A stretch of DNA of 18,058 bases, from contig CAZHBB010000062.1 of the NCBI GenBank assembly GCA_964530185.1, forward strand, positions 1 to 18,058, read 5' to 3'. The stretch is from PWVB01 sp964530185. Its GTDB lineage: Bacteria; Chloroflexota; Anaerolineae; B4-G1; SLSP01. The notes under the pieces were generated by a model, which was not told where the DNA came from, did no database searches, and worked only from the letters and a program-made list of their open reading frames with translations. The position numbers and the translations under genes are program-made. Below, in pieces: positions 1-7,588 of this stretch (the first letter of the stretch is position 1; each line of letters begins with the position of its first letter).

Positions 1-1116
1 TTCCAACCCGAGATGGACCTGCTCAATCGGGCGTTCGCTGAGATAATGTTGGAGGGTGACGCCCGTGGCAGGGTCTTCACTTTCCCCATTCCCACCTATA
101 ACATCTCCCGCGACTTCGATTGGGAGGACGATGCCCTTGCGCCTGTGTGGGCGATGACCGCGCGCTATGGGATCCCCTACTTCGCCAACTTCATCAGCAG
201 CGATATGTCACCCGAGGATGCCCGAAGCATGTGCTGTCGTCTGCGACTGGACAATCGGGAGTTGCGCAGGCGCATGGGTGGGCTGTTCGCGGCTGCACCA
301 CTCACCGGTTCTGTCGGGGTAGTGACCATGAACCTGGCGCGCCTGGGGTATCTGGCGCAGGACGAGCAGGATTTCCACGCGCGCCTGGAGCGCTTGATGG
401 AGATCGCCAGGACAAGCCTGGAGATCAAGCGCAAAGTGCTGGAGGGGTTGACCGATCGGGGGCTGTATCCTTACAGTCGTCACTATCTGCGCCACGTCAA
501 GGAGCGGGCCGGCAGTTATTGGAGCAATCACTTCTCGACGATCGGGCTGAACGGGATGCACGAGGCCTGTTTGAATATGTTGGGGGTGGGCATCGACCAT
601 CCCGAGGGCAAAGCGTTCGCGGTGCGTACGCTGGAGTTCATGCGCGAGATCCTGACGCGGTTCCAGCACGAGACGGGGAATCTCTATAACCTGGAGGCGA
701 CCCCGGCTGAGGGGGCGACCTTCCGTCTGGCGCGAGCGGATCGTAAGCGCTACCCTGATATCATCACCTCGGGCACGGAAGAGGCGCCCTACTACACCAA
801 TAGCACACATCTGCCGGTCGGTTACAGCGACGATCTGTTCGAGGTGCTGGATCACCAGGAGGACCTTCAGACGCTGTACACGGGCGGCACGGTATTGCAC
901 ATCTTCCTTGGGGAGCAGATCGACGATTGGCGACAGGCGAGGCGGTTGGTACGGACCGTGGCGGAGAACTACCGGCTCCCCTACTTCACCCTGACCCCTA
1001 CGTTCAGTGTGTGCCCGGTCCATGGCTATATCCCCGGGGAGCATCGCTATTGTCCCTACGAACACACCCCGGAGCAGTTGGCGCAGTTCGGCGTACCGGT
1101 GCCTGAGGGGGCCTAA
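1..1116 (+). CDS. nrdD: Anaerobic (class III) ribonucleoside-triphosphate reductase, catalytic subunit; C-terminal part, cut by the window's left edge
   Basis: The reading frame is open from base 1, so the N-terminal part (usually an ATP-cone and the start of the barrel) lies outside the window. The visible 371 codons match the C-terminal half of NrdD, which reduces ribonucleotides to deoxyribonucleotides without oxygen. The stretch FSTIGLNGMHEACLN contains the cysteine (codon 568-570) at the position of the family's active-site thiyl cysteine, and YTNSTHLPVGYSDD is also a typical NrdD segment. Near the end, CPVHGYIPGEHRYCPYE is the zinc-knuckle region, but its second knuckle reads CPYE rather than CxxC. 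The protein then stops at TAA 1114-1116 without the glycyl-radical RVxGY motif. That motif is in the next small ORF, so this subunit should be inactive alone. It forms an apparent operon with the next two genes. Family assignment is secure; the split is discussed in the findings. Confidence 0.93.
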   Translation, partial: FQPEMDLLNRAFAEIMLEGDARGRVFTFPIPTYNISRDFDWEDDALAPVWAMTARYGIPYFANFISSDMSPEDARSMCCRLRLDNRELRRRMGGLFAAAPLTGSVGVVTMNLARLGYLAQDEQDFHARLERLMEIARTSLEIKRKVLEGLTDRGLYPYSRHYLRHVKERAGSYWSNHFSTIGLNGMHEACLNMLGVGIDHPEGKAFAVRTLEFMREILTRFQHETGNLYNLEATPAEGATFRLARADRKRYPDIITSGTEEAPYYTNSTHLPVGYSDDLFEVLDHQEDLQTLYTGGTVLHIFLGEQIDDWRQARRLVRTVAENYRLPYFTLTPTFSVCPVHGYIPGEHRYCPYEHTPEQLAQFGVPVPEGA

Positions 1117-1155
1117 CCCCGGTCACCGGTGCCGAGGAGAAGAAAGGAGCATGAG

Positions 1156-1347
1156 ATGGCAGAGCGCAAGGTGGATGAGTCGAAGGAGCAGGCCAAGGGA
1201 CGCACGGTATTGCGGGTGCCTTGCGAGGTCTATTCACGTGTGGTGGGCTATCTGCGCCCGGTGCAGGCCTGGAATCGGGGCAAACAGCAGGAGTTTGCAG
1301 AGCGTAGGGTGTTTCAGGTTGAGCATGTGCCTCCGTCCGAGGAGTGA
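1156..1347 (+). CDS. Stand-alone glycyl-radical domain of anaerobic ribonucleotide reductase (63 aa)
   Basis: This small ORF encodes the C-terminal glycyl-radical segment that normally ends NrdD. CEVYSRVVGYLRPVQAWN (residues 23-40) is followed by GKQQEFAERRVF, a close match to the end of full-length class III reductases. Gly31 (codon 1246-1248) is the predicted radical-bearing residue, which NrdG would activate. Cys23 may complete the zinc site whose other cysteines lie in the upstream NrdD. The ATG at 1156 is chosen because AAAGGAG (1143-1149) sits six bases upstream. An in-frame GTG at 1129 has a poorer context. The frame is the same as nrdD, separated by one TAA. The residues before Cys23 are charged and look like a non-conserved lead-in. 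Identity of the domain is clear; that it works in trans with NrdD is inferred. Confidence 0.88.
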   Translation: MAERKVDESKEQAKGRTVLRVPCEVYSRVVGYLRPVQAWNRGKQQEFAERRVFQVEHVPPSEE

Positions 1348-1353
1348 GGCAGC

Positions 1354-2121
1354 ATGGTGTGTCGCGATCCTGGGTTGAGCGCTGGGACCGAGGCGCTCAT
1401 ATCCGGGCTTGATGTGCGGGGCTGGCAACGAACCTCGCTCATCGACTTCCCAGGCCATATCAGCACTGTGCTTTTCACGGCTGGCTGCAATTTCCGCTGC
1501 CCTATGTGCCACAACGCGGATCTGGTGTTGCAACCTCGCACCCTGCCGCGCGTTGACCTGCACGCGGTGTGGGACCTGCTGGAGCGTCGCCGCGGCAAGA
1601 TCACGGGTGTGGTGCTGACAGGTGGGGAGCCGACACTGCAGCCGGCGCTGCCCGCCTTCCTGGAGGAGCTCCATCGAAGGGGTTTTCGAACCAAGCTGGA
1701 CACCAACGGCTATCGCCCTGAGGTGCTGCGGGAGCTTATCCGGCGTCGGCTGGTGGACTATGTGGCGATGGACGTGAAGGGGCCGCCGACGCTCTATGCC
1801 CGGCTCGCAGGGCGATCGGATCTTGACCTGACACGCATCGGGACCTCACTGGCGCTCCTGCTCGACGCGGACGTCCCCTACGAGTTGCGCACCACCGTGG
1901 TGCCGGGCATGTTGGACCGGGCCGCTATCGAGGCGCTGGTGCGCTGGCTGGCGGGGCTCGGCCTGGGCGAGGGGGCCTTGTATGTGCTGCAGCAGTTCAG
2001 GACGGTGTACACCCTGGACCCTGCGTTGCAGCAAGTCACGCCTTATGAAGCTTCTGTGCTCCAGGCGATGGCGGAGGAGGCACGTCGTTGGTTGCCCGCC
2101 GTCGAGGTGCGCGGACTGTGA
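1354..2121 (+). CDS. nrdG: Anaerobic ribonucleoside-triphosphate reductase activating protein (radical SAM)
   Basis: This 255-residue radical SAM enzyme generates the glycyl radical on the reductase using S-adenosylmethionine and a [4Fe-4S] cluster. The cluster motif is CNFRCPMC, with Cys45, Cys49 and Cys52, preceded by the typical SLIDFPGHISTVLFTAG. The SAM-binding GGEP motif lies at residues 90-93 (LTGGEPTLQPAL), and LDTNGY and AMDVKGP follow as in the family. The ATG at 1354 is six bases after the stop of the glycyl-radical ORF, with GGAG and GTGAGG upstream as ribosome-binding candidates, indicating translational coupling. Homology is evident from about residue 16, so a slightly later start is possible. 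It is the last gene of the nrd operon and is followed by a hairpin about 30 bases downstream. Its target should be Gly31 of the neighbouring 63-residue protein. Assignment is confident. Confidence 0.93.
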   Translation: MVCRDPGLSAGTEALISGLDVRGWQRTSLIDFPGHISTVLFTAGCNFRCPMCHNADLVLQPRTLPRVDLHAVWDLLERRRGKITGVVLTGGEPTLQPALPAFLEELHRRGFRTKLDTNGYRPEVLRELIRRRLVDYVAMDVKGPPTLYARLAGRSDLDLTRIGTSLALLLDADVPYELRTTVVPGMLDRAAIEALVRWLAGLGLGEGALYVLQQFRTVYTLDPALQQVTPYEASVLQAMAEEARRWLPAVEVRGL

Positions 2122-2152
2122 GGTGGAGCCGTCTACACCCTTGCTCCTTGTC

Positions 2153-2184
2153 TGGGGATGGCCTTTGCGACGGCCATGTCCCCA
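2153..2184 (+). terminator. Hairpin downstream of nrdG, probable transcription terminator
   Basis: TGGGG plus ATGGCC (2153-2163) pairs with GGCCAT plus CCCCA (2172-2184), giving an 11-bp stem with a two-base bulge and an eight-base loop. It lies about 30 bases after the nrdG stop. No clear T-run follows, so a rho-independent role is plausible but unproven. Confidence 0.45.
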
Positions 2185-2337
2185 CGTTCTGGACGTCCCG
2201 AAAGGTTTCACCGATGGCTTTCTGGCTGTTCTTCTAAGCGGCGCGCACTGTAGTTCCAGGGACAACTTGCCTGTAGCGCTGGGTCATAGGCGGTGGAGCC
2301 ACGGCCGTTCCACGAGAGACGGGATTGTCTTCTGAAT

Positions 2338-2383
2338 TTGCCTCGAACTGAGTCTTTTGAGCTACAGTCTCTGATCGACTGTA
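2338..2383 (+). promoter_or_regulatory. Promoter-like sequence with an overlapping dyad, upstream of the alpha-2-macroglobulin gene
   Basis: The gap of about 390 bases between nrdG and the next start (2122-2508) holds no convincing gene. It contains a perfect 7-bp dyad, TACAGTC (2363-2369) and GACTGTA (2377-2383), separated by seven bases. The left arm overlaps a weak -10 candidate, TACAGT, with a -35 candidate TTGCCT (2338-2343) 19 bases upstream, which is longer than ideal. A dyad on a -10 element would suit an operator, but no regulator is identified and the promoter match is weak. Confidence 0.3.
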
Positions 2384-2508
2384 CCGGTGCGCGACCTCCC
2401 CGGCCGTGATGTTCTATCACCCCATGGTGGAACTTCCGCAGGGCGTGGTGCGTCCCTACTATAGCCGTGGTTGGCTGCCGACGTAGGGGTCTGGAAGGAG
2501 GTAGGGAG

Positions 2509-5500
2509 ATGCATCGATGGCGATGGTTCCTGATAGCGTTTGGGGTCCTGATTCTGCTGGGGGCGGGCGGATTGGCTGCCGTGGTGGCCTACTACGCCCA
2601 TCTGCCCCAGCACTTGAGCCAGCATGAGACGCTGGTGCTGGGACAGAGTACACTGGTGCCAGGCAGCACGACTGCCATGCGGGTGGTGGTGCGGGATAGC
2701 CGCGACGCCGCACCTTTGCCCGGCGCCTCGGTGAAGGTGCTGATGCGCCCTCGAGAAGGGGGGCGCGGGCAGGTGCTCTTCGAGGGCACCACCGACGAGA
2801 GGGGAACGCTAGGGGTCGCCTTCACCGTGCCCGAGTCTGCCGAGGGCCAGCAGGTGCTGGTGGTGGAGACGCGCTCAGCGCTGGGCGCGGACCGCTTCGA
2901 GCAACCGGTCACGGTACGCCGCGAGTATCGCGTGCTGGTCAGCACCGACAAGCCCATCTATCAGCCTGGGCAGGTCATCCATATCCGCGTGCTGGCCCTG
3001 GCCAGCTTTGACCTGCGGCCGGCCGCCCAGCAGCCGGTGACGGTGGTGGTGCAGGACGGGCGGGGCAACACGGTCTTCCGCAAGCACCTGACGGCCTCGG
3101 CCTTTGGCGTGGCGGCGGCTGACTTCCAGCTCGCTGACGAATTGAACGCTGGCGCCTACAAGATCACGGCGCAAGTAGGCAATACCGTCTCGGAGAAGAC
3201 CGTCACCGTGGAGCACTACACGTTGCCCAAGTTTGAGGTGGCGTTGACGACAGACCACGCCTTCTATCGCCCTGGTGAGCGTGTGATGGGGACGCTTCAC
3301 GCGCACTACTTCTTTGGCAAGGACGTGGCTCAGGGCCGGGTGCGCATCGAGGGCTACACTTACGATGTGACCCAGAACACAGCGGTGGTCATCGAAGGGC
3401 AGACTGATGCACAGGGGACTTTTACTTTCGAGTTCATGTTGCCTGAGTACCTGGTGGGCAGCGAGTTGGAGGGCGGCGGGGCTCGTTTCTATCTGGAGGC
3501 ACGGGTAACCGATCAGGCTGACCACACCGAGGTAGGGCGGCTCTCGCTGCCGGTGGCCCGGGAGAACCTTATCATCCAGGTGGTGCCTGAGGGCGGCCGG
3601 ATCCATGTGGGGGTGGAGAACCTGCTCTACGTGTTGACAAGCTATCCCGACGGTACACCGGCGCAGGCGGAGGTAGAACTCTACCTCCGTGACAGCGGCG
3701 AGACCCTCCACGCCAGCACGGGGGCTTACGGCCTGGCAGAGCTCGCTATCACCCCTAAGGAGCCTACCCTGGCTGTATTGGTGACCGCGCGGGATGGCAG
3801 TGGTGCCGAGGCGCAGCGTGAGTTCGTGCTGATGGGCGAGGGGGCAGAGGAAAGCGTGCTGCTGCGCATCGCCGCACCTGTCTACCGCGTCGGCGAGACC
3901 ATGCTGGCCACTATCCTCACCTCGCGGCCCACAGGTACTGTCTATCTGGACATCGTGCGCGAGGGCCAGACGGTGAGCACACGGGCGGTGGATGTGGAGG
4001 ACGGGCGAGCAGAGGTGACCATCGACCTGACGCCGGACCTCTACGGCACGCTCACGCTGCACGCCTATCGTATCACACGCAGCGGGCACATCATCCGCGA
4101 CACACGCCTGGCGGTGGTGGAACAGGCCGACGACCTTTCGGTGGCCCTGACGCCGGACGCGGAAGTCTACCGGCCTGGCGATCCAGCTAAGCTTTCCATT
4201 GACGTGACAGGAGAAGAGGGCCAGGGCGTGCCTGCTGCGTTGGGCCTAGCCATCGTGGACGAGTCGGTCTTTGCCCTGGCCGAGCAGGACCCGGGCTTTG
4301 CCAAGCTCTACTTCCTGCTGGAGCGCGAGCTCCTGGAGCCGAAGTACGAGCTGCACGGCCTGAGCATGGGAGAGTTGTTGACGCCGTCCTGCGAGGGCAG
4401 CGATGAGGTTGGAGAGTGCGACCCCGAGCTTTTCCAGGCGCGGGAGGCGGCGGGCAAGGCCGCGCTGGCCTCGGCGGCCGCTGAGGTGGAGCCTTTCACC
4501 CTGCAGGTGAACTCGCACGAGCGGGCGCTACAGGAGGCCCGTCAACGTCAGCAAGCCTTTTTCGCCACCCTCAGCCGTGGGGCGCTGGCGGCGTGCGTGG
4601 TGCTCCCGCTTCTGCTGCTGGTGATCAACATCGTGTCTGTGGCACAGCGTGGGGGCTTCTGGCGCAGCCTGGGCATCGCCCTGGCAGTGCTGCTGGCCGG
4701 GGGCTTCTGGTTGTTGGGCATGCTCTGGCTGGTGGACAACCTGTTGTGGCGATTGCAGGAGGCGGTGCTCACGGGCCTGGCATTGTTGCTGGGCGGGGGG
4801 GGGCTGCTGGGCCTGGTTACCTGGCTCGTAGTGGCCTGGCGTCAACGTGACCTGGCCCTGGGAATCACGCTGGCCCTGATCGTTCTCTTTGTAGGCGCAG
4901 CGGTGCTGATTGTGTGGTCAGCAGGTCGCACGACGGCGTCGCCAGCCCAGGCGCTGGTCATGGCGGCGCTGTGGGCGGTTCTGCTGGGCGGGGTGGCGCT
5001 GCTTCTCCGAGCTGGCTCCTTCTACGTCGCGCGACAACCGGTGGCCGGCACTGCCGGCGTGCTGGTAGGGTTGCCTTTCATCGCGCTGTTGCTGGTGGTC
5101 CTGATGGCGACAGGCGGTGGCATGGGAGCCAATCAGATCGGTGGACCGCAGGAGGTATGGGTGGAGGAGGGCGCCATGCCACGAGCCATGGCGCTCCCAG
5201 GGGCGCTGGTTGAGAGGCCCGTGGAGAAATCCCTGGAGGTCGTAATGGACGACGCCGCAGCGGGTAGCGAGGCCGGGGAGACCACCACGGCGGCCTCGGG
5301 CCAGCCCCCCCGGTTGCGGGCCTACTTCCCGGAGACCATGCTGTGGCTTCCCGACGCGGAGACCGATGCGCGGGGGCACCTGGAGGTGAGCTTTGACGTG
5401 GCCGACAGTATCACCACCTGGCGTGTGGCTGCCCTTGCCTCCTCTCAGGACGGGCGGTTGGGCAGCGCGACTGTGGGGCTGCGGGTCTTCCAGGATTTCT

Positions 5501-7485
5501 TTATCGACCTGGACCTTCCCACAGCCTTGACCGTGGGAGATGAGGTGGCGGTGCCAGTGGGGGTCTTCAACTACCTGCCGGAACCTCAGACCGTGCGATT
5601 GGAGTTGGTCGAGGACAGGTGGTTCGAGCTGCTGGACGACCCCGTGAAGGAGATCGAGATCGGCGCCAACGATATCAGCGTGGTGACTTTCCGGATCCGG
5701 GCGGTCCGCTTCGGCCGCCAGCAGTTCGAGGTGTACGCCTACGGCTCGCAGATGTCCGACGCCATCCGCAAGCCGCTGCAGGTCTTCCCCAATGGTAAGC
5801 TTTTGCAGGTGGACGTGTCGGATCGGCTGGTGCCTACGGCCCCTGTGGAGACCGAGGTACAGGTCCCCGGCGAGGCCATCGCGGGCACGCAGAAGGTGAT
5901 GGTCAAGATCTACCCCGGCGTGGTTAGCCAGGTGGTGGAGGGATTGGACGCCCTGTTGCGAATGCCGTTCGGCTGCTTTGAGCAGACCTCCTCGACCACG
6001 TACCCCAACATCCTGGTGCTGGATTACCTGAAGCGCACGGGCCAAGTCTCGCCAGAAGTGCAGATGAAGGCTGAGAGCTACATCAACCTGGGCTATCAGC
6101 GGCTGACGACCTTTGAGGTGCCAGGGGAGCCGGGCGGCTTTAGCCTCTTCGGTGAGGCCCCTGCCGACCCTATGCTCACTGCATACGGGCTGCAGGAGTT
6201 TGGCGATATGAGCCGGGTGTATGAGGTAGATCCGGCCCTGGTGGAGCGGATTGCGGCCTGGCTCTTCGACCATCAGGAGGGTGACGGTTCCTGGGTGGGG
6301 GTGGAGGGCTTCCATGAGACAAGCCTGACGGGCATGACCGAACGGGTGCCGGTCACCGCTTTCGTAGTGTGGGGGCTGAGCGACGCGGGCTACGCCGATG
6401 ATCCCCATACCAGGCGAGGAGTGGACTTCCTGCGTGAATCGCTCTCGCAGGTCCAGGTGACGTATGATCTGGCCCTGGTGGCCAACGCCCTGGTGGCCCA
6501 TGACGTCGCCTTGGGCGATGCGCTCTCCCCAGCTACGGAGCGCGCGTTGGATCGGCTGGCGGGGGCGGCGCAGCGCGACGGCAAGTCCGTCTATTGGGAG
6601 CCGGGCCGAGAGACCTACATGGGCGGCTCCGGCCCCAGCGGTCGGCTGGAGGTGACCGCGGCGGCAGCCCTGGCCTTCCTCCGGGGACAGCGTCACCTCG
6701 ATCTGGCCAATGCTGCCATCACCTATTTGGTGCGCAACAAGGACAGTTTTGGCACATGGGAAACCACTTCGGCCACGGTGTTGGCGCTCAAAGCCCTCAT
6801 CGCCAGCGCGAGCGCAGGGGCTGAGTCGGCCGACGCGGTGGTCACGATCCAGCTTGGGAATCGTCAGGCTCGCACGGTCCGCGTGACGCCCGAGAGCTTC
6901 GACGTGGTGCAGATGGTGATCTTCGATGACCTTCCACTGGGCCAGTCAGTGCCGCTGCATCTCACCATGGAGGGGACAGGATCTTTGATGTATCAGGTGG
7001 TCACGAGCTTCTACCTGCCTTGGGAGAGCCTGGCACGCTACCCCGACCTGGCACCCGTTGGGGACCTGGTCACGGTGGATGTGGCCTACGATCGCACGGA
7101 CCTGAAAGTCGACGATACTGTCAGGGTGGATGTCACTGTCACCCTCAACGAGCCTGGAGCGACCGCCAAGCAGGCGATCATCGACCTGGGACTGCCGCCG
7201 GGTTTCATCGTGGAGCGCGAGGACCTGGCGCACCTGGTAGCCCGTTATCGGGACGTGCCCCCTGATTACGCTTTCGCGCGGGTGCAGCGTTTCGAACTGA
7301 CCGGGCGGCAGATTATCCTCTACGTCTCGGACTTGACGAGCGAGGCGCCGCTGACCTTCAGCTATCGGCTGCGGGCTCGGTTCCCAGTGGTAGCTCAGGT
7401 GCCGGCCAGTATGGTCTACGACTACTATAACCCTCAGATGGCGGGCGAGGCCCGACCGCTGACCCTGGCAGTGACCGGCCCGTGA
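2509..7485 (+). CDS. Membrane-anchored bacterial alpha-2-macroglobulin with an intact thioester and an internal six-helix membrane insertion (1658 aa)
   Basis: Bacterial alpha-2-macroglobulins are surface or periplasmic protease traps that entangle and covalently bind attacking proteases. An N-terminal anchor helix (about residues 6-28) is followed by macroglobulin beta-domains. MG2 is marked by STDKPIYQPGQ (about 147-157), and a further domain begins near LPKFEVAL. The bait-region domain carries IVDESVFALAEQDPGF (about 581-596). Residues 690-870 then form six strongly hydrophobic helices, unusual for the family. After a low-complexity, bait-like stretch, RAYFPETMLWLPDAET begins the A2M domain. 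The thioester motif is GCFEQ with Cys1156 and Gln1159, inside an alpha/alpha-toroid region; a receptor-binding-like beta-domain ends the protein. The ATG at 2509 has AAGGAGGT (2495-2502) six bases upstream; a GTG at 2467 lacks this. No penicillin-binding protein 1C gene, a common partner in proteobacteria, is adjacent. Family assignment is firm. Confidence 0.93.
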   Translation: MHRWRWFLIAFGVLILLGAGGLAAVVAYYAHLPQHLSQHETLVLGQSTLVPGSTTAMRVVVRDSRDAAPLPGASVKVLMRPREGGRGQVLFEGTTDERGTLGVAFTVPESAEGQQVLVVETRSALGADRFEQPVTVRREYRVLVSTDKPIYQPGQVIHIRVLALASFDLRPAAQQPVTVVVQDGRGNTVFRKHLTASAFGVAAADFQLADELNAGAYKITAQVGNTVSEKTVTVEHYTLPKFEVALTTDHAFYRPGERVMGTLHAHYFFGKDVAQGRVRIEGYTYDVTQNTAVVIEGQTDAQGTFTFEFMLPEYLVGSELEGGGARFYLEARVTDQADHTEVGRLSLPVARENLIIQVVPEGGRIHVGVENLLYVLTSYPDGTPAQAEVELYLRDSGETLHASTGAYGLAELAITPKEPTLAVLVTARDGSGAEAQREFVLMGEGAEESVLLRIAAPVYRVGETMLATILTSRPTGTVYLDIVREGQTVSTRAVDVEDGRAEVTIDLTPDLYGTLTLHAYRITRSGHIIRDTRLAVVEQADDLSVALTPDAEVYRPGDPAKLSIDVTGEEGQGVPAALGLAIVDESVFALAEQDPGFAKLYFLLERELLEPKYELHGLSMGELLTPSCEGSDEVGECDPELFQAREAAGKAALASAAAEVEPFTLQVNSHERALQEARQRQQAFFATLSRGALAACVVLPLLLLVINIVSVAQRGGFWRSLGIALAVLLAGGFWLLGMLWLVDNLLWRLQEAVLTGLALLLGGGGLLGLVTWLVVAWRQRDLALGITLALIVLFVGAAVLIVWSAGRTTASPAQALVMAALWAVLLGGVALLLRAGSFYVARQPVAGTAGVLVGLPFIALLLVVLMATGGGMGANQIGGPQEVWVEEGAMPRAMALPGALVERPVEKSLEVVMDDAAAGSEAGETTTAASGQPPRLRAYFPETMLWLPDAETDARGHLEVSFDVADSITTWRVAALASSQDGRLGSATVGLRVFQDFFIDLDLPTALTVGDEVAVPVGVFNYLPEPQTVRLELVEDRWFELLDDPVKEIEIGANDISVVTFRIRAVRFGRQQFEVYAYGSQMSDAIRKPLQVFPNGKLLQVDVSDRLVPTAPVETEVQVPGEAIAGTQKVMVKIYPGVVSQVVEGLDALLRMPFGCFEQTSSTTYPNILVLDYLKRTGQVSPEVQMKAESYINLGYQRLTTFEVPGEPGGFSLFGEAPADPMLTAYGLQEFGDMSRVYEVDPALVERIAAWLFDHQEGDGSWVGVEGFHETSLTGMTERVPVTAFVVWGLSDAGYADDPHTRRGVDFLRESLSQVQVTYDLALVANALVAHDVALGDALSPATERALDRLAGAAQRDGKSVYWEPGRETYMGGSGPSGRLEVTAAAALAFLRGQRHLDLANAAITYLVRNKDSFGTWETTSATVLALKALIASASAGAESADAVVTIQLGNRQARTVRVTPESFDVVQMVIFDDLPLGQSVPLHLTMEGTGSLMYQVVTSFYLPWESLARYPDLAPVGDLVTVDVAYDRTDLKVDDTVRVDVTVTLNEPGATAKQAIIDLGLPPGFIVEREDLAHLVARYRDVPPDYAFARVQRFELTGRQIILYVSDLTSEAPLTFSYRLRARFPVVAQVPASMVYDYYNPQMAGEARPLTLAVTGP

Positions 7486-7524
7486 GGTCCTGACCTCGCA
7501 TCGCAGCGGGTATCGAGAAAGTGT

Positions 7525-7556
7525 ACGCGGCGGCGCGCCATGGTACGCCGCCGCGT
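7525..7556. terminator. Strong hairpin between convergent genes, probable bidirectional terminator
   Basis: A perfect 11-bp inverted repeat, ACGCGGCGGCG (7525-7535) and CGCCGCCGCGT (7546-7556), encloses a ten-base loop. It lies in the 103-base gap between the alpha-2-macroglobulin stop and the stop of the convergent aldo/keto reductase gene, where it could end transcription from both sides. Neither side has a pronounced T-run. A smaller hairpin (GAGGTC/GACCTC, 7484-7497) overlaps the end of the upstream gene. Confidence 0.55.
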
Positions 7557-7588
7557 GAACTACGTTGGAGTTGGGGAGTCGTCATCCC

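Noticed and set aside
1114..1155. Stop-codon readthrough joining nrdD and the glycyl-radical ORF
   Set aside because: The two ORFs share a frame, but a well-placed AAAGGAG precedes ATG 1156 and the joined linker would be long and unconserved. Separate translation explains the sequence better; the possibility is kept only as a test in the findings.
2122..2508. Possible small gene or gene remnant in the gap after nrdG
   Set aside because: Short frames in this gap have no ribosome-binding site and no similarity I can recognise. Only a hairpin and a promoter-like dyad are supported.
4918..6696. Long minus-strand open frame (592 codons) inside the alpha-2-macroglobulin gene
   Set aside because: Its translation is low-complexity, rich in His, Arg, Gly and Gln with no motif, and it lies wholly opposite a gene with clear family motifs. 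It is a codon-bias shadow of GC-rich coding DNA. The same applies to minus-strand frames at 208-1065 and 2875-4089.
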